The notes beneath the pieces were generated by a model. That model worked only from the letters and a program-made list of their open reading frames with translations. It made no database searches and was not told the origin of the DNA. Below are positions 1-10,086 of a stretch of 64,000 nucleotides of DNA, in pieces; position 1 is the first letter of the stretch, and each line of letters begins with the position of its first letter. Location of the stretch: positions 957,098 through 1,021,097 of the forward strand of contig NZ_SOAY01000010.1 in NCBI RefSeq assembly GCF_004364165.1, written 5' to 3'. The position numbers and the translations under genes are program-made. This DNA is from Maribacter spongiicola (GTDB lineage: Bacteria > Bacteroidota > Bacteroidia > Flavobacteriales > Flavobacteriaceae).

Positions 1-51
1 GCTTCCTTAAGTGTCGAGAATATAATTAAACTCGCGCTCAAAAATTTGTAA
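1..51 (+). CDS. ruvA: Holliday junction branch migration protein RuvA, C-terminal tail (partial)
   Basis: Frame 1 is open from the window edge to a TAA at 49-51 and reads ASLSVENIIKLALKNL. This looks like the last helix of RuvA domain III, the part that contacts the RuvB motor. The stop lies only 5 bp before the next start. In Flavobacteriia ruvA commonly precedes sprA, which supports the call. Only 16 codons are visible, so identity rests on the short tail plus synteny; the rest of the gene lies outside the window. Confidence 0.6.
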   Translation, partial: ASLSVENIIKLALKNL

Positions 52-56
52 TAAGT

Positions 57-3000
57 TTGAAAAACGGGGCAACTAAATTTCTTAATTTTTTTTTAAAGCA
101 CATACTTCTATTCTGTATGTTTTTTGGTTCCATAACTTTTGTTGTGGCACAAGACACAGAAGAGCAGGAAATTGATTCTGTAAAAACAGGTTTCGATCTG
201 GGAAGGATTCTAATTAAGAATCCGGAAAGTATTGTTTCAAAGTACATTTACGACCCTAAACTTGATCGTTATATCTATAATGAGAGTGTGGGCGATTTTA
301 ATATCGGTTATCCTGTAATTCTTACACCAGACCAATATTTTAAATTGGTTAGGGAAGAAGGTATAAAATCTTATTTCAAAGAAAAATCTGATGCTTATTC
401 GGGTAAAAAAGAAGGTAGTGAAGAAGCTCGTAAAAACTTACTTCCAAATTTCTATGTCAATAATGATTTCTTTTCTACCATTTTTGGTGGTAATACTATT
501 GAGATAATTCCGCAAGGATCTGTTGCAATGGATCTTGGTGTTATTTGGCAGAAGAATGATAACCCATCTTTATCACCAAGAAACAGAACCAATCTTTCTT
601 TTGATTTTGATCAACGTATTAGTCTTAGTATGTTAGGTCAAATAGGGGAGCGTTTGCAGGTAACTGCCAATTATGATACCGAAGCAACTTTCGATTTTCA
701 GAATATTGTTAAGTTAGATTACACACCTACCGAAGATGATATTATTCAATCTATTGAAGTAGGTAATGTAAATATGCCTCTTAATAGTTCTTTGATTCAA
801 GGTGCACAGAGCTTATTCGGTGTTAAAACGAAATTACAATTTGGTAAAACTTCTGTAACGGCTGTTTTTTCTGAGCAACGCTCGCAAAATAATACAGTAG
901 TTGCACAGGGTGGTGGCACGTTAAATGAGTTCTCGTTAACTGCTTTGGATTATGATGAAAATAGACACTTTTTCTTAGCACAATATTTTAGGGATAACTA
1001 CGACGCAGCACTTTCTTCTTATCCTTATATACAGAGTCAGGTACAAATTACACGTATAGAAGTTTGGATTACGAACAGATCGCAACAAACATTGAATGTA
1101 CGTAACGTTGTGGCTATTCAAGATTTAGGTGAATCAGATATCACGAAGACTAGGGTTGGTCAAAATAATGGTAGCGGTGGCGGATTCTTTAATGGTCCTG
1201 CAGATGTAAGACCTAGAAACAATGCCAATGATTATGACCCGGCATTAATACTGACCAATAATGGTGCGTTAAATGACAATATTAGAGAAATCGCCACTGT
1301 AGAAAGCGGATTCAATGCTGGTAGTTTCGCAGGTGGGTATTCTCCTAATCAAGGTTTTGATTATGCCTATTTAGAAAATGCAAGAAAATTAGAGCAGGGT
1401 AGAGATTTCGATTTCAATACACAATTAGGGTATATCTCTTTAAACCAACGTTTAAGTAATGATGAGGTTTTAGGTGTTGCTTACCAGTATACATTTCAAG
1501 GTCAGGTATACCAAGTTGGTGAATTTGCCAATGGCGGTATAGAGGCTACCACGGTTACGCAGACTGCAAATACCGTAATCGAAAATAACACCCTTATTCT
1601 TAAACTTCTTAAAAGTAATATTACCAATATTACGGATCCTATTTGGGATCTGATGATGAAGAATATTTATGCAACGGGTGCCTATAGTTTAAGTCAAGAG
1701 GATTTTAAAATGAATATTCTATATTCTGATCCTACACCTAGAAACTATATTACACCTATAGTTGAAGGTCCTGGGTCTGGTTGGCCCGAAGGTTTAGAAG
1801 AAAGTATTCTTCTGAATGTCTTTAATCTCGATAGATTAAATGTCTATAATGATATACAACCTGGTGGTGACGGCTTTTTTGATTTTATTAGTGGTCAAAC
1901 AATAGATGTACAGAATGGGCGTATCATCTTTACCAAAGTAGAGCCTTTTGGTGAGTTTTTATATGAAAAACTACAAAATGGTAACAGCGGTCAGTATAAT
2001 GTTCCTTCTGGTTATAATGCCAACCAAGAACAGTATGTGTTCAGAGATATGTATTCTTTGACCAAAACTGCAGCACTGCAAGATCCCGAAAAAAATAAAT
2101 TTATATTAAAAGGTTCTTATAAATCTGAAGGTAGTAATGGTATTTCTATTGGTGCTTTTAATGTGCCCCAAGGTTCTGTAACGGTTACTGCAAATGGTAG
2201 AACATTGCAAGAGGGTATCGATTATACGGTAAACTATCAGTCGGGTACGGTGCAAATATTAGATCCTAGTTTAGAAGCTTCAAATGTGCCTATCAATATA
2301 TCGGTAGAAAACAATGCGGTATTCGGACAACAAACACGTCGTTTTACAGGGGTGAATGTAGAACATCAATTTAACGAGAAATTTGTTTTAGGTGGTACAT
2401 TGTTAAACCTGAACGAAAGACCGTTAACCCAAAAATCTACTTACGGAGTAGAATCTGTGAACAATACGATCTTCGGGTTAAATACGAACTTTTCTACCGA
2501 GGTACCTTTCTTAACTCGCATGGTAAACAAGTTGCCAAATATTGATACCGACGTACCTTCTAATATTTCTATAAGGGCAGAAATGGCTGCTTTAATACCT
2601 AGTTCACCTAAAAATGCTGATTTTGAAGGCGAGACGACGACATATTTAGATGATTTTGAAGGAGCACAGGCGTTAATAGATATTAGAGCATCCTTAGGGT
2701 GGTCTCTTGCTAGTATGCCTTTAGAGTTTGGAAATAGTAATCAGCCTTTTGGTAGTTCGCCAGAAGATTTGAATAATCTATTAAATGGTTATGGTAGAGC
2801 AAAACTATCTTGGTATACTATTGATCCAATTTTTTATACCAATCAAAGACCATCTACCGTTAGTGATGATGATCTTTCTACCAATGCAACACGTAGGGTA
2901 TATATTGATGAAGTATTTCCTGAGACCGATGTTGCTCAAGGGCAAACACAGGTGCAGTCAACTTTAGACATGGTGTATTATCCAACGACTAAAGGTCCGT

Positions 3001-6000
3001 ATAACAACAATCCTGATTTTGAAACTCAAGCGCCTACTGAAAAGTGGGGTGGTATGATGCGTTCTTTGAGCAGTACAGATTTTGAACAGAGTAATGTTGA
3101 ATTCGTTCAGTTTTGGGTAATGGATCCTTATGTTGACGGTATTGCAAATGGTGCCGGTGAATTGGTGCTGAATCTTGGTAATATATCTGAAGATATTTTG
3201 CGCGATGGTAAAAAACAATATGAAAACGGATTGCCAGGGGTAAATAGTAACGATTTCGTTGCTCCAACTTCTTGGGGAGAAGTACCCGCAACACAATCAT
3301 TGGTATATGCTTTTGATGCTGACGAAAATAATAGGGGTTTACAAGATATTGGTTTTGATGGGTTAGATGATATTCGTGAAGCTGATGTGTATACCAATAA
3401 CGGTGGTAGTGATCCTGCGTTAGATAACTATAGTTATTACCTAAATAGAGAAGGTAGTATTCTAGAGCGATATATAGACTTTAATAACCCTCAAGGTAAC
3501 TCACCTGTTTCTGTTACCAATACAGATAGAGGTTCTACAACATTACCAGATGTAGAAGATGTAGATAGGGATTTAACGATGAATACGGTGAATAGCTATT
3601 ACGAGTACCGCATTTCTATTAAACCGAATACAACAATTAATGATCAGTATGTAACCGATATTATTGAAGGTACTGCAACAGGTGATATAAGAATTCCTAA
3701 TGGTGATGATGTAAATTACCGTTGGATACAATATAAAATTCCGTTAAGTGATTTTACCGATGCCATTGGTGGTATTACAGATTTTAGGTCTATAAGCTTT
3801 ATGAGAATGTATATGACAGGTTTCAATAGCCCAACTATTCTACGTTTTGCAACGTTAGATTTGGTAAGGGGAGATTGGCGTACGTATACAAATACCTTAC
3901 AAGATAAAAATATCGATAGTGACCCTTCTGATGATGGCACTACCTTAGATGTAAATACGGTAAACATTGAAGAAAACAGTAGTAGAACTCCAATACCTTA
4001 TGTATTGCCTCCTGGTGTTTTAAGAGAACAATTGAATAATAATAATACGATCATTCGCCAAAACGAGCAATCTCTTTCTTTAACAGTGTCTAATTTGGAG
4101 TCTGAAGATTCGCGTGGAGTATTCAAAAATTTAAACGTAGATATTCGTCAGTATGAGAAATTGAAAATGTTCATACATGCCGAAAAGATTTTAGATAGCG
4201 ACTATGCCGATACCTCTACACCATTAGTAGGTTTCTTGCGTATGGGTACAGATTTTACCCAAAACTACTATCAAATAGAATTGCCATTAGAGTTTACACC
4301 TTTTACCGCTGTAACTGAAGAAGAGATATGGCCGGAAAATAACGAGATGAATATTGCGCTTAGCGATTTGACCAAGGTTAAATCGCAATGGATCGCCGAT
4401 GGCGACTTAAGCGATGTGCGTTTCTTTGAAATTGATAACGGAGAAGTGATTCCGGTTGGTGAGTTCGATGTTCGTTCTCCTGGTAGAATACGTATTGGTA
4501 TTAAGGGTAACCCTTCTTTAGGTAGTATACGTACTATGATGGTGGGTATAAAAAACCAAGATATATTACCGGCACGTGGTGAGGTATGGTTCAATGAGCT
4601 TCGTCTTGCAGGTTTAGATAATAATGGTGGCTGGGCGGCAATTGCCGCTATTGATGGTAATATTGCAGATTTTGCGAATTTTAGTGCAACTGGTAGCAAA
4701 AGTACATCTGGTTTTGGGTCTATAGATCAAATGCCAAATGAGCGTGCTCGTGAAGATGCTATTTCTTACGACGTAGTTACCAATGTTAATGTTGGTCAAT
4801 TGCTTCCTAAAAAATGGGGTATTCAGTTGCCTGTCAATTACGGTATATCAGAACAAATGATTACTCCCGAGTTTGATCCCGTATATGATGATTTAAAATT
4901 AGAGGATAGAATAGCGGCCGAAGATACTCAGGGAGGTAAAGATGAGGTCTTGGAGCAAGCTGAAGATTATACAAAACGTACCAGTATTAACTTAATTGGT
5001 GTTCGTAAAGATCGTGGCGAAGAGGCAGATGCTAATTTTTATGATATAGAAAACTTTACATTTAACTATAGCTACAACGAAACCGATCATCGAGATTTTG
5101 AGATTGCAGAGTTAAAAGAACAGAGTGTAAATACAGGTTTTGTGTATAACCATAGTTTCGACCCTGTCGAGTTCGCTCCTTTTGCTAAAAAAGATTCCCT
5201 CTTAACAGGCAAGTATTGGAAATGGCTAAAAGATCTTAACTTAAACTTATTACCATCTAATATCGGCGTTACCTCTAATATTAATAGACAGTTTAATGCA
5301 CAGCGCTTTAGGGATGTGTACACAGAAGACATACAAAGAATCGACTTGCCAGAACTTCAGCAACGTAATTATTTATTCAACTGGCAATATGCGGTAAACT
5401 ATAATTTGACAAAATCGCTTCGATTAAATCTTACAGGTTCTAATAATAATATTGTTCGAAATTACCTAAACGAAGATGAGCCTTTAGAGTCCATAGATAG
5501 AATAAGAAATGAACTAGGCATGTGGGACGGCTTCTTTGATGTTGGTGAGCCTAATAGACATTCACAGCAAATGCAGTTGAATTATGAAGTGCCTTTTTCT
5601 AAAATACCTGCTTTAGATTTTATTAGTACACAGTATTCGTATACTAGTAATTTCGATTGGCAGAGAGGTGGTGATGCATTGTTTGAAGTAGCAGGTGAAT
5701 ATATCAATACCGTGCAGAACGCAAATACGCATACGATAACGTCGTCTTTGACCATGCAAAAGTTCTATGATTTAATCGGACTTAAAAAGAGAGAGGCGCC
5801 AAAAGCAAAAAGCTCAGGACCAATTAGAAGGGATAAAGCAGGTGTGCCAACTGAAGATGAAGAAAAAATAAAAGCGAAGACCAGCGACTTGTTCAATACT
5901 GTTGTAGATATCGTTACTATGGTAAAGAGATTAAACTTGAACTATAGCGAGAATAATGGTACTGTATTACCAGGATATACGCAATCTGTTGGTTTTATAG

Positions 6001-7235
6001 GTACCACAAAACCTACGGTCGGGTTCTTGTTCGGTAGTCAGGCAGATGTGCGTTTCGAAGCGGCTAGAAATGGTTGGCTTACAGGTTTTGAGCAGTTTAA
6101 TGAACAATTCATCCAAAGAACAAATAAACAATTGAATATTACCGCTACGGCGCAACCTACAAAAGATATTACTATTGATTTGGTGGCAGATAGGCAATAT
6201 TCTGATAGTTATCAAGAAAATTTTAATGTGGTTGATCAAGAGTACAACTTACAGTTGGGTAACAATTATGGTAGCTTTAGTATTTCTACTATGATGATCG
6301 GTACCGCTTTTGGTAAGAGCGATGAATTCGATTCTAGTACTTTTCAAGAGTTTAAAGACAATAGAATTACGATTGCGAATAGAATAGCGGTAGAACAAGG
6401 TATACCTGTAGATGCAAATGGAGAGTTTCCTGAAGGATATGGGAAAACACAACAAAGTGTCTTGTTGCCTGCGTTCTTTTCAGCGTATACTGGTCAAGAT
6501 GCCGAACGTGTAAACTTAGACACGTTTAGAGATATTCCAATACCTAACTGGAGTATTAAGTATACCGGTCTTATGAAGAGTAAGTGGTTTAAAAAGAAAT
6601 TCAAACGTTTTTCTTTAAGTCACGGGTATCGTGCATCATATAGTATTAACTCATACCAAACGAATTTAGAGAAGGTACAATTAATCAATGATGGTCAAGC
6701 TCCTATTAATGCTGAAAATCTTGATATTTTACCAGATTTAATTTTAAACAATGTGGTGTTGACGGATCAGTTCAATCCGCTTATACGTGTAGATTTTGAA
6801 ATGATCAATTCGGTAAGTGTATTGGCAGAGGTTAGAACAGATAGAGCATTATCTTTAAGTTTTGATAATGATTTAATGACCGAAATTAATGGTAAGGAAT
6901 ATACTGTTGGTTTAGGGTACCGTTTTAAAGATGTAAAATTTGTGACCAATATAGGTGGTAATAAAACAAGGTTAAAAGGTGATTTAAACTTAAAAGCCGA
7001 TGTTACCTTACGAGATAATATTACTATAATTAGAAATCTAGATATTAATAACAACCAAATAACATCTGGTCAGAATTTAATGTCATTGAAGTTTACGGCA
7101 GATTATGCGTTGAGCAAGAGCTTAAATGCGCTGTTCTTTTACGATCATTCATTCTCTCAGTTTGCTGTTTCTACGGCATTTCCGCAAACAACTATTAATG
7201 CTGGGTTTACTATACGTTACAATTTCGGTAATTAA
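57..7235 (+). CDS. sprA: T9SS outer-membrane translocon protein SprA
   Basis: A 2392-residue protein, the usual giant size for SprA (called Sov in Porphyromonas), the beta-barrel pore of the type IX secretion system that exports gliding adhesins and CTD-bearing enzymes. A hydrophobic export signal (about residues 10-30, ending VVAQ) follows the start. The body is rich in alternating beta-strand and Asn/Asp turn patterns, and the C-terminus ends in aromatic barrel strands (INAGFTIRYNFGN). The start is a TTG at 57; an in-frame stop at 27-29 excludes a start upstream of it, and no ATG precedes the signal peptide. It sits 5 bp after ruvA and 133 bp before gcvH, the usual flavobacterial order. Identity is confident from length, features and synteny. 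Confidence 0.95.
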   Translation: MKNGATKFLNFFLKHILLFCMFFGSITFVVAQDTEEQEIDSVKTGFDLGRILIKNPESIVSKYIYDPKLDRYIYNESVGDFNIGYPVILTPDQYFKLVREEGIKSYFKEKSDAYSGKKEGSEEARKNLLPNFYVNNDFFSTIFGGNTIEIIPQGSVAMDLGVIWQKNDNPSLSPRNRTNLSFDFDQRISLSMLGQIGERLQVTANYDTEATFDFQNIVKLDYTPTEDDIIQSIEVGNVNMPLNSSLIQGAQSLFGVKTKLQFGKTSVTAVFSEQRSQNNTVVAQGGGTLNEFSLTALDYDENRHFFLAQYFRDNYDAALSSYPYIQSQVQITRIEVWITNRSQQTLNVRNVVAIQDLGESDITKTRVGQNNGSGGGFFNGPADVRPRNNANDYDPALILTNNGALNDNIREIATVESGFNAGSFAGGYSPNQGFDYAYLENARKLEQGRDFDFNTQLGYISLNQRLSNDEVLGVAYQYTFQGQVYQVGEFANGGIEATTVTQTANTVIENNTLILKLLKSNITNITDPIWDLMMKNIYATGAYSLSQEDFKMNILYSDPTPRNYITPIVEGPGSGWPEGLEESILLNVFNLDRLNVYNDIQPGGDGFFDFISGQTIDVQNGRIIFTKVEPFGEFLYEKLQNGNSGQYNVPSGYNANQEQYVFRDMYSLTKTAALQDPEKNKFILKGSYKSEGSNGISIGAFNVPQGSVTVTANGRTLQEGIDYTVNYQSGTVQILDPSLEASNVPINISVENNAVFGQQTRRFTGVNVEHQFNEKFVLGGTLLNLNERPLTQKSTYGVESVNNTIFGLNTNFSTEVPFLTRMVNKLPNIDTDVPSNISIRAEMAALIPSSPKNADFEGETTTYLDDFEGAQALIDIRASLGWSLASMPLEFGNSNQPFGSSPEDLNNLLNGYGRAKLSWYTIDPIFYTNQRPSTVSDDDLSTNATRRVYIDEVFPETDVAQGQTQVQSTLDMVYYPTTKGPYNNNPDFETQAPTEKWGGMMRSLSSTDFEQSNVEFVQFWVMDPYVDGIANGAGELVLNLGNISEDILRDGKKQYENGLPGVNSNDFVAPTSWGEVPATQSLVYAFDADENNRGLQDIGFDGLDDIREADVYTNNGGSDPALDNYSYYLNREGSILERYIDFNNPQGNSPVSVTNTDRGSTTLPDVEDVDRDLTMNTVNSYYEYRISIKPNTTINDQYVTDIIEGTATGDIRIPNGDDVNYRWIQYKIPLSDFTDAIGGITDFRSISFMRMYMTGFNSPTILRFATLDLVRGDWRTYTNTLQDKNIDSDPSDDGTTLDVNTVNIEENSSRTPIPYVLPPGVLREQLNNNNTIIRQNEQSLSLTVSNLESEDSRGVFKNLNVDIRQYEKLKMFIHAEKILDSDYADTSTPLVGFLRMGTDFTQNYYQIELPLEFTPFTAVTEEEIWPENNEMNIALSDLTKVKSQWIADGDLSDVRFFEIDNGEVIPVGEFDVRSPGRIRIGIKGNPSLGSIRTMMVGIKNQDILPARGEVWFNELRLAGLDNNGGWAAIAAIDGNIADFANFSATGSKSTSGFGSIDQMPNERAREDAISYDVVTNVNVGQLLPKKWGIQLPVNYGISEQMITPEFDPVYDDLKLEDRIAAEDTQGGKDEVLEQAEDYTKRTSINLIGVRKDRGEEADANFYDIENFTFNYSYNETDHRDFEIAELKEQSVNTGFVYNHSFDPVEFAPFAKKDSLLTGKYWKWLKDLNLNLLPSNIGVTSNINRQFNAQRFRDVYTEDIQRIDLPELQQRNYLFNWQYAVNYNLTKSLRLNLTGSNNNIVRNYLNEDEPLESIDRIRNELGMWDGFFDVGEPNRHSQQMQLNYEVPFSKIPALDFISTQYSYTSNFDWQRGGDALFEVAGEYINTVQNANTHTITSSLTMQKFYDLIGLKKREAPKAKSSGPIRRDKAGVPTEDEEKIKAKTSDLFNTVVDIVTMVKRLNLNYSENNGTVLPGYTQSVGFIGTTKPTVGFLFGSQADVRFEAARNGWLTGFEQFNEQFIQRTNKQLNITATAQPTKDITIDLVADRQYSDSYQENFNVVDQEYNLQLGNNYGSFSISTMMIGTAFGKSDEFDSSTFQEFKDNRITIANRIAVEQGIPVDANGEFPEGYGKTQQSVLLPAFFSAYTGQDAERVNLDTFRDIPIPNWSIKYTGLMKSKWFKKKFKRFSLSHGYRASYSINSYQTNLEKVQLINDGQAPINAENLDILPDLILNNVVLTDQFNPLIRVDFEMINSVSVLAEVRTDRALSLSFDNDLMTEINGKEYTVGLGYRFKDVKFVTNIGGNKTRLKGDLNLKADVTLRDNITIIRNLDINNNQITSGQNLMSLKFTADYALSKSLNALFFYDHSFSQFAVSTAFPQTTINAGFTIRYNFGN

Positions 7236-7307
7236 ATAGGTCATTTACTTAGGATTAGATTGCTACTTTCTGCACAGATTTAAACAAAACATAACATTGG
7301 TAAATAT

Positions 7308-7339
7308 TTTGATAACCTAAGCTGAAAACTTTACATTTG
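7308..7339 (+). promoter_or_regulatory. Bacteroidetes-type promoter for gcvH
   Basis: TTTG at 7308-7311 is followed after 20 bp by TACATTTG at 7332-7339. This matches the Bacteroidetes consensus TTTG (-33) and TAnnTTTG (-7). Transcription would begin a few bases later, leaving roughly a 25-base leader before the gcvH ATG. Confidence 0.7.
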
Positions 7340-7367
7340 CCGAAGTAAAAATTAATAAACGATCATA

Positions 7368-7748
7368 ATGAATATACCAGCTGAATTAAAATATACAAAA
7401 GACCACGAATGGGTTAAGATTGACGGTGATATTGCTATCGTAGGTATTACAGATTTCGCACAAGGTGAATTAGGTGATATTGTTTACGTTGAAGTAGATA
7501 CCCTAGATGAAACTTTGGATCGTGAAGCTATTTTTGGTACGGTAGAGGCGGTAAAAACTGTTTCTGATTTATTCTCTCCTTTATCTGGCGAAATAGTTGA
7601 GTTCAATGAAGCGCTAGAAGATGAGCCAGAAAAAGTAAATTCTGATCCTTATGGAGACGGTTGGATGGTAAAAATAAAATTTAACGATGCTAGTGAATTA
7701 GAAGATTTGCTTAGTGATACTGCATATAAAGAGATAATAGGTGGTTAA
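7368..7748 (+). CDS. gcvH: Glycine cleavage system H protein
   Basis: A 126-residue lipoyl-carrier protein of full family length. H protein shuttles the aminomethyl group between the P, T and L proteins of the cytoplasmic glycine cleavage complex. The lipoylated lysine is K63 in the motif [10 protein letters not shown], and the N-terminal KYTKDHEWV is the classical H-protein opening. The ATG follows a well-formed promoter. The last 8 bp overlap the start of the downstream VanZ-like gene, suggesting translational coupling. The P, T and L genes are not in the window. Confidence 0.97.
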   Translation: MNIPAELKYTKDHEWVKIDGDIAIVGITDFAQGELGDIVYVEVDTLDETLDREAIFGTVEAVKTVSDLFSPLSGEIVEFNEALEDEPEKVNSDPYGDGWMVKIKFNDASELEDLLSDTAYKEIIGG

Positions 7749-8133
7749 AAACACTATTTATAAAGTACTTTTCATAAGCTGGATGATGTTTGTAACATTT
7801 TCCAGCTTATTTTCTTTTTCAGGAATTGGCACCTCAAGGTTCAATATTCCGCATATGGATAAGGCTGTACATTTTACCTTTTACTCGGTAATGGTAGTGC
7901 TAGGTTATTTGGCAATGCCTAAAAGCAAAGAGCAAGTGGTTGGTAGGTCTAAGTTATTGTGGTACATTGTTTTATTTGCTGTACTGTACGGCATAATTAT
8001 TGAAGTAGTACAACATGTAGCTACCGCTGATAGACATGGAGATCCGCTAGATGCGCTTGCAAATTCTACCGGAGCGATTGTTGGAATGTTGGCTGTTAGA
8101 TTTATATTTTTTCGGGTGCCCTCGTTAAAATGA
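7741..8133 (+). CDS. VanZ-like family membrane protein
   Basis: A 130-residue protein with about four hydrophobic segments (near residues 8-26, 42-58, 74-92 and 108-124). The VanZ-family pattern is visible: a short loop with [11 protein letters not shown] after the first segment, and [19 protein letters not shown] before the last. VanZ-like proteins are integral inner-membrane proteins; the founding member gives low-level teicoplanin resistance, but the biochemical role of most members is unknown. It starts at GTG 7741, overlapping gcvH by 8 bp. No ATG gives a better start, since the first hydrophobic stretch begins right away. It is a core-genome neighbour of gcvH in flavobacteria, so a resistance role should not be assumed. 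Confidence 0.85.
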   Translation: MVKNTIYKVLFISWMMFVTFSSLFSFSGIGTSRFNIPHMDKAVHFTFYSVMVVLGYLAMPKSKEQVVGRSKLLWYIVLFAVLYGIIIEVVQHVATADRHGDPLDALANSTGAIVGMLAVRFIFFRVPSLK

Positions 8134-8195
8134 AAATTTTAGTTGCATTTTTATGGATTAATTAGTTAAATTAGCAATCACTAAATTGAATATAT

Positions 8196-8900
8196 ATGGA
8201 ACCTAAAAAGAATCCAAAGGCGGATTTAACAAAGAACAGCAGTCTTTATTTCGTTATCGGTTTGTTCGCAGTAATGCTATTTACTTATGTAGCATTTGAG
8301 TGGAAAACGTATGATGAAGCAAATGATTATGATATTTCTATGAATGTGGATGATCTTTTAGATGAAGAGGTTCCAATGACCGAACAAATAAAAACTCCAC
8401 CACCTCCACCACCACCAGCTGCACCTGAAATTATTGAAGTTGTTGAAGATGAAGAAGAGGTTGAAGAAACTGTAATCGAGTCTACTGAAACTAGTCAAGA
8501 AGAAGAAATCGTTGAGGTTGAAGATATCGCTGTTGATGAAATTGAAGAAGATGTAGATGTACCTTTCGCAGTTATTGAAGATGTACCGGTTTTTCCAGGT
8601 TGTGAGAACGAAAGCGATAAAAGAGCATGTTTCAATTCAATGATTCAGAAGCATATCGGTAAAAACTTCCGTTACCCAGAAATTGCTCAGGAAATGGGTG
8701 TTCAAGGTAGGGTAAGTGTTATGTTCGTTATTCAGAAAGATGGTAGTATCGGTAACGTTAGAATGCGTGGACCAGATAAGAACTTAGAAGCTGAAGCTGC
8801 TAGAATTATCAATAAGTTGCCGAAAATGACCCCTGGTAAGCAGAGAGGTAGAGCGGTACGTGTTCCTTTTAGTATTCCAATTAACTTTAAATTACAATAG
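8196..8900 (+). CDS. Energy transducer TonB-family protein
   Basis: A 234-residue TonB-like protein. It has a short cytoplasmic N-terminus and one transmembrane anchor (about 18-37). A periplasmic linker follows, with seven consecutive prolines near residue 69 and a strongly acidic Glu/Val/Ile stretch (about 80-125). The C-terminal TonB domain (about 150-234) contains the Bacteroidetes signature VPVFPGCEN, then RYPEIAQEMGVQGRVSVMF and the FxIPINF ending. TonB proteins transmit proton-motive-force energy from ExbB/ExbD to outer-membrane receptors such as SusC. No exbB or exbD is adjacent. The acidic linker, in place of the usual Lys-Pro repeats, is typical of flavobacterial members. Confidence 0.9.
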   Translation: MEPKKNPKADLTKNSSLYFVIGLFAVMLFTYVAFEWKTYDEANDYDISMNVDDLLDEEVPMTEQIKTPPPPPPPAAPEIIEVVEDEEEVEETVIESTETSQEEEIVEVEDIAVDEIEEDVDVPFAVIEDVPVFPGCENESDKRACFNSMIQKHIGKNFRYPEIAQEMGVQGRVSVMFVIQKDGSIGNVRMRGPDKNLEAEAARIINKLPKMTPGKQRGRAVRVPFSIPINFKLQ

Positions 8901-8927
8901 TATTTATTTACTGTTTAAATTATATAG

Positions 8928-8961
8928 AAAAAATCCTGAGCATCAGCTCGGGATTTTTTTT
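8928..8961 (+). terminator. Rho-independent terminator after the TonB-family gene
   Basis: An 8-bp stem (atcctgag paired with ctcgggat, one G-U pair) with a 6-base loop and a run of eight T, 28 bp after the stop codon. Confidence 0.85.
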
Positions 8962-9130
8962 GCTTTAAACCAACAAGCTCATTGACCCTTAATCTTTTGT
9001 TTAAATCTTTGAAAATATCTGTTTTAGTTATCAGTCTTTTGATTGTCTGCTATTTCTTTCAAGTCATTTAGTTCGCATTGTTAATACTTAAAATATTCTT
9101 TTTTCATTCTATTAGAAATAAAGCTTTAAG

Positions 9131-9162
9131 GTTGCAGAAATATGGTAGGGGGGTTATCTTTG
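9131..9162 (+). promoter_or_regulatory. Promoter for the oxidase biogenesis operon
   Basis: GTTG at 9131-9134 and TATCTTTG at 9155-9162 are separated by 20 bp, matching the Bacteroidetes -33/-7 consensus apart from the first base of the -33 element. It lies 19 bp before the heme O synthase ATG. The preceding 160 bp hold no gene. Confidence 0.7.
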
Positions 9163-9181
9163 TAGACCTATTTAAAAAATT

Positions 9182-10084
9182 ATGAAAACGGCTGTTGGTT
9201 CGACAAAAAGTAATGCTCTTGCTTTACTATTTGCCGATTTTAAGGAGATTACCAAAGCTAGATTGGCTATTAGTGTCGTTTTTTCTTCCATTGCAGGTTA
9301 TTTTTTAGGTGCTTACGAAATACAATGGTTTCAAGTATTGCTATTGGCTTTTGGTGGGTACTGTATGGTAGGTGCTAGTAATGCATATAATCAGGTTATA
9401 GAAAAAGATTTAGACGCTTTAATGAAGCGGACTAAGAATAGACCTATTCCTACTGGTCGTATGTCTGTAAATACAGCAATGATTCTTGCCATTGTACTAA
9501 CATTGATCGGTATATTTTCTCTATATCTTTTAAACCCTAAAACAGCAATGTTTGGGGCAATTTCTATATTTCTTTACACAAGTGTGTATACCCCTTTAAA
9601 AACAATTACTCCATTAGCGGTATTTGTTGGTGCCATACCCGGCGCTATACCTTTTATGTTAGGATGGGTCGCTGCTACTGATGATTTTGGTATTGAGCCT
9701 GGCACCTTGTTTATGATTCAATTTTTTTGGCAGTTTCCACATTTTTGGGCACTAGGGTGGATGTTAGATGATGACTATACCGCCGGCGGGTTTAAAATGC
9801 TGCCAACTGGTAAAAAAGACGGGGCAACCGTGCTACAGATAATAATGTATACTATTTGGATGATGGCAGTATCTGTAATTCCTGTTTTTGGTATAACGGG
9901 TAGATTACAACTTTCTATAGTTGCTGCAGTAATTATCTTTTTGATTGGGGCTTTTATGCTTGGTTTTGCTTTTCAGTTATATAGAAAAAGAGATAATGTT
10001 TCGGCAAGAAAGTTAATGTTGGCAAGTGTTACTTATATTACACTTATGCAAATAGTTTACGTAATAGATAAATTTTTAGCTTAA
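9182..10084 (+). CDS. ctaB: Protoheme IX farnesyltransferase (heme O synthase)
   Basis: A 300-residue UbiA-family prenyltransferase with about nine membrane segments. It converts heme b to heme O by adding a farnesyl group, feeding the heme a of the cytochrome oxidase. The first prenyl-diphosphate site reads NQVIEKDLDALMKRTKNRP, the CyoE/CtaB form of the Asp-rich motif, here with Glu for the first Asp. The second conserved loop, GWMLDDDYTAGGFKMLP, is also present. It lies 2 bp before the next gene, which encodes an oxidase subunit III, so it should be co-transcribed with the oxidase genes. Full family length. Confidence 0.95.
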   Translation: MKTAVGSTKSNALALLFADFKEITKARLAISVVFSSIAGYFLGAYEIQWFQVLLLAFGGYCMVGASNAYNQVIEKDLDALMKRTKNRPIPTGRMSVNTAMILAIVLTLIGIFSLYLLNPKTAMFGAISIFLYTSVYTPLKTITPLAVFVGAIPGAIPFMLGWVAATDDFGIEPGTLFMIQFFWQFPHFWALGWMLDDDYTAGGFKMLPTGKKDGATVLQIIMYTIWMMAVSVIPVFGITGRLQLSIVAAVIIFLIGAFMLGFAFQLYRKRDNVSARKLMLASVTYITLMQIVYVIDKFLA

Positions 10085-10086
10085 TT

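Noticed and set aside
4271-4699. 142-codon minus-strand open frame inside sprA
   Set aside because: It is the reverse of a strongly typical SprA coding stretch, has no promoter or conserved motif, and disrupts nothing.
7741-8133. VanZ-like gene as an antibiotic resistance gene
   Set aside because: It sits in conserved core synteny with gcvH and sprA, without any van operon genes; family membership alone does not support resistance.
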